DNA of 64,000 nucleotides from Herbidospora cretacea (GCF_001570605.1 NZ_BBXG01000008.1:172119-236118), one strand, 5' to 3'; positions 1 through 9,063 are shown, counted from the stretch's first letter. A program made the numbers and translations. The notes: generated by a model from the sequence alone, not told the origin.

Positions 1-676
1 GCCCCGGCCCGTTCTCCGGCGGGCCCGCCTGGACCGCCGCGAGCCGGGCCGAGGCCTCCAGGGCGCGGGCCTCCCAGGTCAGCACGTGGTCGCCGCCGAG
101 GACGCCGGCCCGCCGTCCCACCTCCTCCGCCGCGAGGTCGGCCGCCTCCGCCAGGCACCGCCGGTCGTCCGGCTCGGCCAGCGGGAGCGTCAGGAGCGTC
201 GCCGCCAGGTCGGCGCGGGCCACGCCGGTCCAGTGGTCGTGCCGGCCGAGCGTCTCGCGGCGCCGGGCCAGTTCGGCGCGCTGCGCGGTCAGCGCGCGGC
301 GCAGGTCGTCAGGGCCGGCCCGGCGGGAGAGCCAGCGCAGGTGACCGCTGGCGATCTCCATGGTGACCGGGTCGTCCGGCCCGAGGGAGACGCCCGCCTC
401 GGCGTGCACCGCCGCCCAGGCCGCCACGGTGCCGTCGACCGGGCGGGTGTGGCCGAGCTCCTCCTCGGTCGCGGCGGCGATGCGCAGCGCGATCGAGTGG
501 GAGGCGCCCAGATGGGCGCGGGCACTGGCCAGCAGGTCGCCGAGCTCGGCCGCGGCGGAGGGCCCGCCGGCGCGCACGACGGCACGCAGGCGGGCGATCC
601 AGGCCCGGTCGCTTCCAGCGCCGCCCGGCTCGGGGGCCGGGGCTCCGCCGTCAGGCAGCACGGGGACCGTTGTCAC
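1..676 (-). CDS. hypothetical helical-repeat protein, partial (C-terminal end outside window)
   Basis: An open frame runs from a GTG at 674-676 on the minus strand to the window edge without a stop, about 225 residues, so the gene is truncated here. The start overlaps the end of the upstream TetR-like gene by 26 nt, which suggests translational coupling. The translation is Ala/Arg/Leu-rich and helical. It contains spaced segments such as GVSLGPDDPVTME and RRRETLGRHDHWTGVARADL, which resemble the 'LGxDHPxT' helical repeats of actinobacterial tetratricopeptide proteins. No catalytic motif is visible. A TPR-type scaffold is my inference; the true family cannot be settled without the missing part. 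Confidence 0.6.
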   Translation of the reverse strand, partial: MTTVPVLPDGGAPAPEPGGAGSDRAWIARLRAVVRAGGPSAAAELGDLLASARAHLGASHSIALRIAAATEEELGHTRPVDGTVAAWAAVHAEAGVSLGPDDPVTMEIASGHLRWLSRRAGPDDLRRALTAQRAELARRRETLGRHDHWTGVARADLAATLLTLPLAEPDDRRCLAEAADLAAEEVGRRAGVLGGDHVLTWEARALEASARLAAVQAGPPENGPG

Positions 677-1469
677 GTTCCCGATCCTCCGTCCTGATGG
701 TCCGGCGCAGCGTCTCGGCCGCGGCCTGGAGCAGGTCGGCGGCGGCCAGCCGCTCCGGGAGGCCGAGCGGGGCGGACAGCACCCCGACGACGGCGTCGGC
801 CAGCACGCCCAGCGGCGGGCTGGCACGTTCCACACCCGCCAGCCGCTCCGCCAGCGCGGGCCGGACCCCGTCGAGCACGACCTCGGCCGGGACGTGCAGC
901 CCCCGCGACGCGTCGGCGATCACGTTCTGCAGCAGGCGGAAGACGTCGCGGGCGCCGGCCCCGGGGCCGAAGACCGCCATCAGGTCCTCAACCGCGCAGA
1001 CCGGCGGCTCCAGTTTGGTGGCCCGCAGCAGCGCGGGATGGTCGGCGGCGAAGTCGGCCACCGCGAGCACCAGCCCCTCGGCGGCGGCCATCCGGCCGGC
1101 CGGTCCCGTCTCCAGCGTCTGTAGCCAGCTATCGCGGTAGGACCAGAAAGTCCACACCACGGTCTCGCGCGCCAGTTCGGCCAGCGCGTCGACCCGCCCG
1201 AAGCACTCGGGCAGATCCCCGCCGTACGCCGCCGCGAGCGAGTGACGCGCCCTCGGCCCCACGACCGTGTACAGCGTGCTGGTCGAGCCCCCCGACACGT
1301 CCAGCACTCTCTTCCCCACTTGGCCCTCGGCCTCGGCCACCTCGCGGCAGGCCGCGTAGTAGGCCGTTCTGGTCGCCCAGTGGCGCTGCCCGTGACGGCT
1401 CCCCTGCACCAGGCGTTCCCGCCAACGGGCGGCCACGCTCCGGCGAGATTCCGTCAGTACGTCGGCCAC
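651..1469 (-). CDS. TetR-like transcriptional regulator
   Basis: The protein is 272 residues from a GTG at 1469, preceded by a GGGAGGGG ribosome-binding site. The N-terminal third carries a helix-turn-helix-like stretch ending in GGSTSTLYTVVGPRAR, which resembles the recognition helix (GxSxxTxYxxF) of TetR proteins. The rest is all-helical, as expected of a ligand-binding domain. It is divergent from a DHA2-type drug exporter across about 230 bp, the usual arrangement of a TetR repressor and the pump it controls. The inducer cannot be predicted. The C-terminal domain is longer than in a typical 190-220 residue TetR. The regulator call is fairly secure; repression of the pump is inference from layout. 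Confidence 0.7.
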   Translation of the reverse strand: MADVLTESRRSVAARWRERLVQGSRHGQRHWATRTAYYAACREVAEAEGQVGKRVLDVSGGSTSTLYTVVGPRARHSLAAAYGGDLPECFGRVDALAELARETVVWTFWSYRDSWLQTLETGPAGRMAAAEGLVLAVADFAADHPALLRATKLEPPVCAVEDLMAVFGPGAGARDVFRLLQNVIADASRGLHVPAEVVLDGVRPALAERLAGVERASPPLGVLADAVVGVLSAPLGLPERLAAADLLQAAAETLRRTIRTEDRERDNGPRAA

Positions 1470-1700
1470 GACCCCTCCCACCCGTACGGAAGTAATTGAA
1501 TTGTCGACCGAACAGTACAGCTGACTTAAGTGGATTTCACGACCTGATTGCTGTTGGTGACATTGGTGAGGATGTTCACCAGGTGTTCCGCACAGAAAAG
1601 ACGGCCGATCGGCCAACAGCCGGGGACCCGGGCCGGAGGGAGCGGGACGAGCACCCGTAGGATGCATCCGATCTACCCAAAAGGTACGAAAGGCTCCACA
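1470..1700. promoter_or_regulatory. divergent promoter/operator region, TetR-like gene and MFS pump
   Basis: These 231 bp separate two divergent starts. The segment around 1495-1535 is less GC-rich than its surroundings and holds several short palindromes: GTCGAC, CAGCTG and ACTTAAGT (1524-1531). It is the natural place for an operator, but I cannot pick one palindrome as the binding site. An RBS (GAAAGG, 1688-1693) precedes the GTG of the pump. Confidence 0.4.
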
Positions 1701-3155
1701 GTGAACCCCCCAGTCCCCCGCGGTGGCGCGGTCATCGCAGCTCTCGCGTCGGCGGGGATCGTGGTCTCGGTCATGCAGACGATCGTGATCCCGATCGTGC
1801 CCGAGTTGCCGAGGTATCTCCACACCGACGCCGCCTCGGTCACGTGGGTGCTGACGGCGACGCTGCTCGCGGGCGCGGTCGCGACGCCGGTCACCGGGCG
1901 GCTGGGCGACATGTTCGGCAAGAGGCGGCTGCTGCTGATCTGCCTGGGGCTGCTGGTGGCCGGGTCGGTGGTGGGCGCGCTGAGCTCCTCGCTCGTCCCG
2001 ATGATCGTCGGCCGGGCGCTGCAGGGCTGCGCGGCCGGGGTGATCCCGCTGGGCATCAGCCTGATGCGCGACGAACTGGCCCCCGAGCGGCTCGGCTCGG
2101 CGATGGGCCTGATGAGCTCCTCACTCGGCGTCGGCGGCGCCCTCGGGCTCCCGGCCGCCGCCGCGATCGCCCAGAACGCGAGCTGGCACCTGCTGTTCTG
2201 GGGGGCCGCCGCGCTGGGCCTGATCGCGACGGTCCTGGTCTGGACGCTGGTGCCGGAGTCGAGCGCGCGCAGCGGCGGCCGGATCGACGTGCCCGGCACG
2301 ATCGGCCTGACGGCCGGCCTGCTGTCCCTGCTGCTGGCCATCACCAAGGGCGGCGACTGGGGCTGGGGCTCCCCGCTGACGCTGGGCCTGTTCGGCGCGG
2401 CCGTGGCGATCCTGGCCGTCTGGGGCCTCTACGAGCTGCGCCGCCCCGGGCCGCTGGTCGACCTGCGCACCTCCGCGCGGCGGCCGGTCCTGCTCACCAA
2501 CCTCGCCTCCATCGCCATCGGCTTCGCCATGTACGCCCAGGCGCTCGCCATCCCGCAACTCCTCCAGCTCCCCGCCGCGACCGGCCACGGGCTCGGCCAG
2601 TCGATGCTCGTGGCGGGCCTGTGCATGGCCCCCGGCGGCCTGGTCATGATCTTCGTCTCGCCCTTGTCGGCCCGGCTGTCGGCCTGGAAGGGCGCGAAGG
2701 TCTCCCTGATGACCGGCGCGCTGCTGTTCGCCCTGGGGGACGTCGCCGCCCTGTGGCTGCTGAGCGCCCCCTGGCAGCTCATCGTGGTCAGCATGATCAC
2801 CTCGACCGGCATGGCGCTGGCCTTCGCCGCCATCCCGGCCCTGATCATGGCGAACGTCCCGCAGACCGAGACCGCCGCCGCCAACGGCCTCAACGCGCTG
2901 ATGCGCTCGGTGGGCACCTCCACCGCCAGCGCGGTCGTCGGCGTGGCGCTGGCCCACATGACCCAGCCGTTCGCCGGGATCCTCGTGCCGACCCTTGACG
3001 GATTCAAGCTGACGTTCATCCTGGGGGCGGTGGCCGCCATGCTGGCGGCACTGATCATGGCGTTCGTTCCCGGCCGGCGGGCGGCTGTGGCGTATGCCAC
3101 CGCCACAAAAGAGGAGCCGGATATGGCCGCCGCCCACGTTCACCGCACGTCATGA
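1701..3155 (+). CDS. MFS multidrug transporter, DHA2 family
   Basis: A 484-residue polytopic membrane protein. The GTG at 1701 is chosen because GAAAGG sits seven bases upstream and the first membrane helix begins about 15 residues in; the longer upstream reading has no membrane character. Motif A is visible as GRLGDMFGKRR between helices 2 and 3, followed by a motif-C-like region rich in Gly/Pro/Ala (SSSLGVGGALGLP). The length and hydrophobic pattern fit the 14-helix DHA2 drug:H+ antiporter type found in actinomycete drug resistance. It is divergent from a TetR-like gene that probably controls it. The substrate is unknown. It lies about 11 kb from the biosynthetic cluster, so a role in exporting that product is possible but unsupported. 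Confidence 0.85.
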   Translation: MNPPVPRGGAVIAALASAGIVVSVMQTIVIPIVPELPRYLHTDAASVTWVLTATLLAGAVATPVTGRLGDMFGKRRLLLICLGLLVAGSVVGALSSSLVPMIVGRALQGCAAGVIPLGISLMRDELAPERLGSAMGLMSSSLGVGGALGLPAAAAIAQNASWHLLFWGAAALGLIATVLVWTLVPESSARSGGRIDVPGTIGLTAGLLSLLLAITKGGDWGWGSPLTLGLFGAAVAILAVWGLYELRRPGPLVDLRTSARRPVLLTNLASIAIGFAMYAQALAIPQLLQLPAATGHGLGQSMLVAGLCMAPGGLVMIFVSPLSARLSAWKGAKVSLMTGALLFALGDVAALWLLSAPWQLIVVSMITSTGMALAFAAIPALIMANVPQTETAAANGLNALMRSVGTSTASAVVGVALAHMTQPFAGILVPTLDGFKLTFILGAVAAMLAALIMAFVPGRRAAVAYATATKEEPDMAAAHVHRTS

Positions 3156-3227
3156 CCCGCATATCGTCCTCGTGAGCGGGGATGTGGCCCACAAGGACAC
3201 ATACCCGAGCACATAGCGAGGACCGCG

Positions 3228-3545
3228 ATGGATCCGCTTCTACCCGCCATCCAGCAGATGATCGACGCCACCAACCGGGGCGACGGCGCGGCTCTCCTGG
3301 GGGCGTTCGCCGAAGACGCGGTCGTCGTGGATTTCGGCCGCTGCTTCGAGGGGCGCGACCGCATCGCCGAATGGGACGCCGGGTCCAACGTCGGCGCCCG
3401 CACCAAGCTCGTGGTCACGGGGGCGCGCACCACGGGTGACACGACCACGGTCTCGGTCCACGTGTCCGGCGACGGCTACAACGGGCCGGGCACCCTGACG
3501 TTCCGCACGCACGACACCCTTATCGACCGTCTTGACATCACCTGA
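3228..3545 (+). CDS. SnoaL-like (NTF2 fold) small protein
   Basis: A 105-residue protein with the pattern of the NTF2/SnoaL superfamily: an N-terminal helix (IQQMIDATNRGD), then AFAEDAVVVDFG and FEGRDRIAEW, then beta strands ending in DTLIDRLDIT. This fold is used by polyketide cyclases, isomerases and many uncharacterised stress proteins, so no reaction can be given. GAGG precedes the ATG by seven bases. It is a short single-domain gene 72 bp after the MFS pump and may share its transcript. Confidence 0.75.
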   Translation: MDPLLPAIQQMIDATNRGDGAALLGAFAEDAVVVDFGRCFEGRDRIAEWDAGSNVGARTKLVVTGARTTGDTTTVSVHVSGDGYNGPGTLTFRTHDTLIDRLDIT

Positions 3546-3630
3546 CCCGTCAAGCGGTGAGAAAGGCTGATGCAAGCGGAAGGTCTATCACTTGTTCACG
3601 TACGCGCTGATACGTACGAGAAGGAGCGGG

Positions 3631-5517
3631 ATGGCCCACGAGGGGGACCGCCAGGGACGGGGCACGGCTCTGGCGGCCGGGGAAGACGCGTTACACGTCG
3701 GGGGAGATCTGCGTGCCGCCCGCGAGTGGTTCGAGCTGGCGTGGCGTCAGGCCGAGCACGACGGCGACCGCGACGGGATGTCACGGTCGGCGCTCGGCCT
3801 GAGCGGCATCTGGGTGCACGAGCACCGCACCGGCGAGGGCGAGGCGACGATCCGCGCCCGCCAGCGGGCGGCGCTCGACGCCGAGGACCCCGGGTCGGGC
3901 CTGGCCAGGCGGCTACGCATCCGGCTCGCGGGCGAGGAGGACTACCGCTGCGGCACCCATGAGGCGATCCTCCGGGAGGTCGCCGAGGCCCGCCTCGCGG
4001 GCGACCCCGTCGCCCTGGTCGAGGCGCTCAGCCTGGCCCACCACTGCCTTCTCGGCCCGGAGCACGCGTCGCTGCGGCTGACCCTGGCCCAGGAGATGAT
4101 CGGCCAGGCGGCCCGCACCGGCCGGCCCGGCGACGTCGTGATGGGCGTCATGTGGCGGGCCGTCGACCTGTTCCTGCTCGGCGACCCGCACGCCGACCGG
4201 GGGCTGCGGGAACTGGTCGCGCTGGTGGAACGAGGGCCCCACCTGGCGGCGGGGTTCATCGCGGGGACGATCCAGGTGATGCTGGCGATCCGCCAGGGCC
4301 GCTTCGGGCACGCCGAGAACCTGGCCGCCGCCAGCGCCGAACGGGGGGCCGCCGCCGGGGACCGCGACGCGGCGGGGTGGTACGGCGGCCAGCTCGGCAG
4401 CATCCGCTGGTTCCAGGGCCGGATCGCCGAGCTGCTCGACGTCTTCCACGAGCAGGCCGACAACCCCGTCCTGAGCGCGATCGACAACAGCTACCTGTCG
4501 GCCGTGGCGCTCGCCGCCGCGACCGCCGGGGAGAACCGCCTCGCGACCGGCATGCTGGCCCGGATCCGGGGCCGCGACCTGGCGGCGCTGCCCCGGTCGA
4601 GCACCTGGCTCTTCACCCTGTACGGCGTCACCGAGACAGCCCACCTCCTCGGCGACGAGGCGATCTCGGCGGAGGTCTACGACCTGCTGCTCCCCCACGA
4701 GTCCGCGCCCGTGATCGCCAGCCTGGGGGTGACCTGCCTGGGCTCGGCCCACCACCCGCTGGGGGTGGCCAGCCTGACGATGGGCCAGCTCGACCGCGCG
4801 ATCGGGCACTTCCAGGCGGCCGTCCGCGACAACCTGGCCCTCGGCCACTGGCCCGCGACCGTGCTGTCGCGCTGGCGTCTCGGCCACGCGCTGGCCGCCC
4901 GGCACGGCGCCCGCGACGAGCTGGCGCTGCGGGAACTGGAGATCGCCACCAAGGAGGCGGCCGAGCTGGGCATGGAGCTCCCGGCCCCGGTGTCGCGCCG
5001 CGCCCTCGGCCCCTCCCCCGCCACCGCCCGGCGGCACGGACGGCACTGGCGGATCGATCTCGGGGGGCGCTCGGTCCTGGTCGAGCACAGCGTCGGCATG
5101 GGCCACCTGGCGATGCTGATCGCCAACCCGGGGCGCGAGATCCCGGCCGCCGACCTGGCCGGGGTGCCCGACCAGCCGCCCGACCAGCCCGTGATCGACG
5201 CGACGGCCCGGCGGGCCTACGAAGACCAGCTGGTCCGCCTCCAGGAGGCGATCGAGGAGCGGGAGGCGCTCACCGACGCCGACGGGGCGGCGGCGCTGCG
5301 GGCCGAGCACACGTGGCTGGCCTCGGAACTGGCGGCGGCGACCGGGCTGGGCGGCCGGTCGCGGGCGTTCACCGGCGACGGCGAGCGGGCGCGGGTGGCG
5401 GTCGGCAAGGCGATCCGGCGAGCGCTCGGGCGGATAGAGGAGCTCGACGCGGCCATGGGGGCGGAGCTGCGCGCGACCGTGCGGACGGGCGCGCGCTGCG
5501 GCTACCAGCCCCGATGA
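3631..5517 (+). CDS. TPR-containing regulator-like protein
   Basis: A 628-residue protein from the ATG at 3631, chosen because AAGGAG lies just upstream at 3621-3626; an upstream alternative start exists at 3592. Residues about 20-460 are repeated helical pairs of TPR character (for example AREWFELAWRQAEHDGD and QLDRAIGHFQAAVRDN). The C-terminal 170 residues form a separate part beginning WRIDLGGRSVLVEHSVGM and ending with a basic helix (RVAVGKAIRRALGRI) and GARCGYQP. This C-terminal module is seen at the end of actinobacterial ATPase/cyclase-type and AfsR-like regulators, where it resembles a winged-helix region. No NTPase motif is present here. A regulatory role is inference. Confidence 0.6.
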   Translation: MAHEGDRQGRGTALAAGEDALHVGGDLRAAREWFELAWRQAEHDGDRDGMSRSALGLSGIWVHEHRTGEGEATIRARQRAALDAEDPGSGLARRLRIRLAGEEDYRCGTHEAILREVAEARLAGDPVALVEALSLAHHCLLGPEHASLRLTLAQEMIGQAARTGRPGDVVMGVMWRAVDLFLLGDPHADRGLRELVALVERGPHLAAGFIAGTIQVMLAIRQGRFGHAENLAAASAERGAAAGDRDAAGWYGGQLGSIRWFQGRIAELLDVFHEQADNPVLSAIDNSYLSAVALAAATAGENRLATGMLARIRGRDLAALPRSSTWLFTLYGVTETAHLLGDEAISAEVYDLLLPHESAPVIASLGVTCLGSAHHPLGVASLTMGQLDRAIGHFQAAVRDNLALGHWPATVLSRWRLGHALAARHGARDELALRELEIATKEAAELGMELPAPVSRRALGPSPATARRHGRHWRIDLGGRSVLVEHSVGMGHLAMLIANPGREIPAADLAGVPDQPPDQPVIDATARRAYEDQLVRLQEAIEEREALTDADGAAALRAEHTWLASELAAATGLGGRSRAFTGDGERARVAVGKAIRRALGRIEELDAAMGAELRATVRTGARCGYQPR

Positions 5518-5544
5518 ACAGCCCCGGTGAACCGCCCGGCGACG

Positions 5545-6081
5545 TCAGACGATGCGGCCGACGTAGGCGAGGGCCTGCTTCAGCAGGGTGCCCTGGCCGC
5601 CGGTCATCTCCTGCTGGACGATCGGGGAGGCGGCCTCCTCGGGGGTGAACCACTCCAGGTCGAGGGCGTCCTGGCGGGGGGCGCAGTCACCGGCGACCGG
5701 GACGATGTAGGCCAGCGACACGGCGTGCTGGCGGGGGTCGTGGTAGGGGGTCACGCCGGGCGTGGGGAAGTATTCGGCGATGGTGAAGGGCTGCGGCGAC
5801 AGGGGCACGCGGGGCAGCGCGACCGGGCCGAGGTCCTTCTCCAGGTGGCGCAGGAGCGCGTCGCGGACCTGCTCGCCGTAGAGGACCCGGCCGGAGACCA
5901 GCGCGCGGCTGACGTTGCCGTCGCCGTCGATGCGCAGCAGCAGGCCGACGTGGGTGACGACGCCGTTCTCGTCGGCGCGGACCGGCACGGCGTCGACGTA
6001 GAGGATCGGCAGGCGCTCACGCATGAGCGAGAGTTCCTCGGGTGAGAGCCAGCCCGCCGCGGTTTCGGTCATTTCGGTCAT
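5545..6081 (-). CDS. NUDIX hydrolase-like protein (DUF4916 type)
   Basis: A 178-residue protein with a degenerate NUDIX helix, GRVLYGEQVRDALLRHLEKD, retaining the Gly, first Glu and the RxxxxE-like spacing but not a textbook REUXEE core. The N-terminus (WLSPEELSLMRERLPILYVDAVPV) is typical of the actinobacterial DUF4916/NUDIX family. The substrate is unknown. The start codon overlaps the stop of the upstream helix-hairpin-helix gene by four bases (ATGA), so the two are probably one transcript. Confidence 0.75.
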   Translation of the reverse strand: MTEMTETAAGWLSPEELSLMRERLPILYVDAVPVRADENGVVTHVGLLLRIDGDGNVSRALVSGRVLYGEQVRDALLRHLEKDLGPVALPRVPLSPQPFTIAEYFPTPGVTPYHDPRQHAVSLAYIVPVAGDCAPRQDALDLEWFTPEEAASPIVQQEMTGGQGTLLKQALAYVGRIV

Positions 6082-6281
6082 CGCTCGATCTTATCGGGAT
6101 CGCGGAACGACAGCCCGGCCGCGGTCAGCGCCTCGGTGAGGATGCGGATGGCCTTGGGCCCCATGCCGTGGAGCGCCAGCAGCTCCTTGGCGGTGTGGCG
6201 GGTGACGTCTTCGAGGGTGTGGCAGTCCACCTCGGCCAGCGCCCGGACGGCCGGACCGCTGATCTTCGGGAGTTCGGTCAT
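6078..6281 (-). CDS. small helix-hairpin-helix protein
   Basis: A 67-residue protein. LPKISGPAVRALAEVDCHTL and LLALHGMGPKAIRIL form two helix-hairpin-helix units like those of the RNA polymerase alpha C-terminal domain and small DNA-binding proteins; HGMGPKA is the hairpin. It probably binds nucleic acid non-specifically. It overlaps the downstream NUDIX gene by four bases. The function beyond DNA binding is unknown. Confidence 0.75.
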   Translation of the reverse strand: MTELPKISGPAVRALAEVDCHTLEDVTRHTAKELLALHGMGPKAIRILTEALTAAGLSFRDPDKIER

Positions 6282-6310
6282 GGCACCCGATGGTAAGAGA
6301 GCATGGAGGG

Positions 6311-6727
6311 GTGACGCTGACCGGTTCCCTCCAATTGCCCGACGGCACCCCCGTGCGCGGCCGCGGCCTCGGCAGGCCCCTGCCGCCGGGCCCCCTCCCC
6401 GACTTCGGCCTGTACGTCCTGGAACGGGCGCCGGAGGTGACCTGGCCGTCGGAGTGGGTCCGCTGGCGCGACTTCTGGCTCCCCGCCGACCCCGTCGCCG
6501 CCGCCCGCGCCATCAGGGGCCTGTACGACCGGGCGCTCGCCGGGGCCGATGTGGAGGTGGCCTGCCGGGGCGGCGTCGGGCGCACCGGCACCGTGATCGC
6601 CTGCCTGGCCACCCTGACGGGGCTCTCCCCGGCCGAGGCGATCACCTGGACCCGCGCCCACCACAACCGGCGCGCGGTCGAGACGCCCTGGCAGCGGCGC
6701 TGGGTCCACCGGTTCCCCGCTCTGTGA
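6311..6727 (+). CDS. protein-tyrosine-phosphatase-like protein
   Basis: A 138-residue protein carrying the cysteine phosphatase signature CRGGVGRTGT (C-x5-R-T), with the catalytic Cys and Arg present, and a downstream SPAEAITWTRAHHNRRAVETPWQ that matches the WPD-less bacterial dual-specificity group. The GTG at 6311 gives the N-terminus expected for this family (VTLTGSLQLPDG); an in-frame ATG at 6290 is an alternative, and neither has a well-spaced RBS. The substrate is unknown. It is divergent from the HhH-NUDIX pair with almost no intergenic space, so the promoters overlap. Confidence 0.75.
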   Translation: MTLTGSLQLPDGTPVRGRGLGRPLPPGPLPDFGLYVLERAPEVTWPSEWVRWRDFWLPADPVAAARAIRGLYDRALAGADVEVACRGGVGRTGTVIACLATLTGLSPAEAITWTRAHHNRRAVETPWQRRWVHRFPAL

Positions 6728-6756
6728 CCCAGCTGCTGTGACTCAGCTGCTGTGAC

Positions 6757-7335
6757 TCAGCTCCTGCCCAGGATCCGGCTCGGCCGGGCGGTCAGCAGGC
6801 GGACGGGGTAGCCCAGGCCCGGCATGGGATGGATCCGGTCGGAGGCGGCGCGGAAGCCCATGCGGGTGAGCAGGACGTCCTGGCCGTGGGCGGTGCCGGC
6901 CAGCACCCAGACCATCGTGCGCCCCATCCGGTGGGCCACCTCGGCGCCCGCCAGCACCAGCGACCGCCCGACCCCGCCGTGCCGGTGCGCCGCCCCGACC
7001 AGCCACCGGCCGCCTTCCACGACGTCGTGAGGTCGGAGTCCTTCCCGGTGGAGGAGGTCGGCGGCCTCGGGTTCGAGATCGAGGACCCAGCTCGGGTCGA
7101 GGTCCTCCAGCGGGGCGAACCGGGCGGTTCCGGCGATCTCGCCGCCGGGGAGCCGGGCGATCAGGTGGCAGGCGACGTCGTCGTGGCCGTCGCGGTCCTG
7201 GCCGGTCGGCAGGCCCAGCCCCTGGAGCACCTGGGCGCGGAAGCCGATGAGCTCCCGCTGCCACGGCTCGCCGCCGAACGCGCCGCCGGGGTGGTGCACG
7301 TCGACGGAGACGGCCTGGACGCCGACGCTCGTCAT
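6757..7335 (-). CDS. GNAT-fold acyltransferase (autoinducer-synthase/FeeM-like)
   Basis: A 192-residue protein from the ATG at 7335. The pattern IAGTARFAPLED, VVEGGRWLVGAAHRHGGVGRSLVLAG, then RMGRTMVWVLAG, with a conserved Arg followed by a CoA-binding R/H-G-G-x-G/S loop, is that of GNAT-like N-acyltransferases of the LuxI/FeeM relatives. Its start overlaps the stop of the methyltransferase upstream (ATGA), so the pair is co-translated. The acyl donor and acceptor are unknown. Confidence 0.65.
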   Translation of the reverse strand: MTSVGVQAVSVDVHHPGGAFGGEPWQRELIGFRAQVLQGLGLPTGQDRDGHDDVACHLIARLPGGEIAGTARFAPLEDLDPSWVLDLEPEAADLLHREGLRPHDVVEGGRWLVGAAHRHGGVGRSLVLAGAEVAHRMGRTMVWVLAGTAHGQDVLLTRMGFRAASDRIHPMPGLGYPVRLLTARPSRILGRS

Positions 7336-8054
7336 GCCGACCCCGTGACGAGGTAGAGGGGCAGCGCGGTGAGGAACTCCCCGGCCCGGTCGGCCTCGGC
7401 CACGGCGGCGAACCAGGAGGGCGGGGCCGGGATCAGGCGTTCGTCGAGGACGGGGATGACCGCCGTCGCGTCGGCCAGGTCGGTGGACACTCCCAGGAAC
7501 GCCCTGACCTCGGTCTTCGCGAGGCCCTGGCGGGCCAGGCGGCGGCGCAGGGTGCGGCCCATCGACGGGTGGGGGACCACCGTGCGGAACACGCCGAGCA
7601 CCTGCCCGGCCAGTTCCTCGTCGACGCCGTCGACCACGAGGCCGGTCCAGTCGACGTCGATCAGGCAGATCCGGCCGCCGGGGGCGAGCGACCGCACGAG
7701 GTTGCCGATCACCCGGTCGGCGTCGGGGACGTGCTGGAGCAGGCGCTCGGCCCAGACGACGTCGTAGTGGCCCGGCCGGTCGAGCGTGGCCAGGTCGGCG
7801 GTCTCGGCGGTGACGCCGGGGATCTCCGCCGCCGCGCCCGACATGACCGGGTCGGCGTCGATCGCGGTGACGCGGGCCCCCAGGTCCGCGAACCGGGCGG
7901 CCATGTCGCCGGGCCCGCACCCGGCGTCGAGCACCCGCTCCCCCGGCCGGACGTCCAGCAGGGCCAGCCCTTCGTCGCGGATCGACCGGACCATGGGATG
8001 GCGGGAGACCCGTTCGAGGTAGGCGCGCATGTCGTGACCGTCGAACACCGCCAT
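7332..8054 (-). CDS. SAM-dependent methyltransferase, class I
   Basis: A 240-residue protein with motif I VLDAGCGPGDMAARF, the acidic ribose-binding residue at the end of strand 2 (VTAIDADPV) and post-motif YDVVWAERLLQHV. It resembles the UbiE/Methyltransf_11 group. The substrate cannot be told. It is co-translated with the downstream GNAT gene, suggesting both act on the same small molecule. Confidence 0.85.
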   Translation of the reverse strand: MAVFDGHDMRAYLERVSRHPMVRSIRDEGLALLDVRPGERVLDAGCGPGDMAARFADLGARVTAIDADPVMSGAAAEIPGVTAETADLATLDRPGHYDVVWAERLLQHVPDADRVIGNLVRSLAPGGRICLIDVDWTGLVVDGVDEELAGQVLGVFRTVVPHPSMGRTLRRRLARQGLAKTEVRAFLGVSTDLADATAVIPVLDERLIPAPPSWFAAVAEADRAGEFLTALPLYLVTGSA

Positions 8055-8199
8055 GTGGCGCCCCCGAGGCTGGTTCCGGCTGACCAGTCGAGCGTGACAA
8101 CCGGGGTCCCGGGCGGCAAGGAGCGGTCCAGTCAGGCATACCTATCTAAAATGGGCAAATCGGTAACTGTGCGTCAATAGCCGCACTTCCCCGCTGGCG

Positions 8200-9063
8200 T
8201 CAGCTGCCCGCGCGGAACAGGAACGACGCCCACGACCGGAACGGCCGCCACGCCTCGGCGAGCTTCCTGAACTCCCTGGGTGAGGTGTCGTCCGGCAGCC
8301 CGTAGGCCTCCCTGAGCAGCCCGAACAGCCTCGGCTCGTCGCCGGGGAAGGCGTCGGGCGCGCCCGCGCCCCGGATGAGGATCAGCCCGGCCGAGAACGG
8401 GCCCACGCCCGGCAGCGCCCGCAGCTCCGCCAGCGCCTCCTCCGGCGGCACGCCGCGCAGGTATTCGCTGGTCAGAACACCGTCGAGGGCAGCTCTGGCC
8501 AGGCCGCGGATCCACTCCTCCTTCTGCGCGGGCAGCCCGAACCCGTCGGCGTCGGCCAGGGTGACCGGAGGCGGGAAGACGGGGTGCTCGGCGTCGTCCA
8601 CGACGATCCTGGCCCCGAACTTCTCGGCGATGCGCCGCTTCAGCGTCGCCGCGATGTGCATCGACGACCGCTGCACGATCACCGCCCAGACGGCCGCCTC
8701 CCACGGCGTCCAGAAACAGATCGGCCGCAGCCCCGGGTGGGCCGCCCGAAGCTCCCCCAGCACGGGATCCGCGCCGCCCACCTGCTCGAAGCCCGCGCCG
8801 TCGACGTCGAGGGAGAGGATCCTGGCCACCTCGCCGCGCAGCCCCGGACCGGCGGGGCGGGTGGTCTCGACCCGGACGCCGCCGGGGGCGGCGGTGACGG
8901 CGACACCGGTGGGAAGCCAGTCGTGTTCTGGGCAGAAGGCGAAGCGGAGCGTGCGGCCGTCGGACGGAAGGAGGCTCGCCGCCGGCCAGTGCTCGACGAA
9001 CCGCAGCGTGGCGGCGAAGTCGTAGGGGCCGCGGGCGGTGAGCGCGAATCCGTGCGTGGTCAT
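8200..9063 (-). CDS. alkA: DNA-3-methyladenine glycosylase II (AlkA-type HhH-GPD)
   Basis: A 287-residue protein with the helix-hairpin-helix LPGVGPFSAGLILIRG, followed by the GPD segment GAPDAFPGDEPRLF, whose Asp provides the catalytic residue of base-excision glycosylases, and SWASFLFRAGS at the C-terminus. The first 110 residues form the AlkA N-terminal beta domain. It would excise alkylated purines from DNA. It is monocistronic and about 6 kb from the edge of a cluster predicted to make a DNA-alkylating aziridine; a self-protection role is conceivable but the gene may be ordinary repair. The family assignment is good, the gene symbol approximate. Confidence 0.75.
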   Translation of the reverse strand: MTTHGFALTARGPYDFAATLRFVEHWPAASLLPSDGRTLRFAFCPEHDWLPTGVAVTAAPGGVRVETTRPAGPGLRGEVARILSLDVDGAGFEQVGGADPVLGELRAAHPGLRPICFWTPWEAAVWAVIVQRSSMHIAATLKRRIAEKFGARIVVDDAEHPVFPPPVTLADADGFGLPAQKEEWIRGLARAALDGVLTSEYLRGVPPEEALAELRALPGVGPFSAGLILIRGAGAPDAFPGDEPRLFGLLREAYGLPDDTSPREFRKLAEAWRPFRSWASFLFRAGS

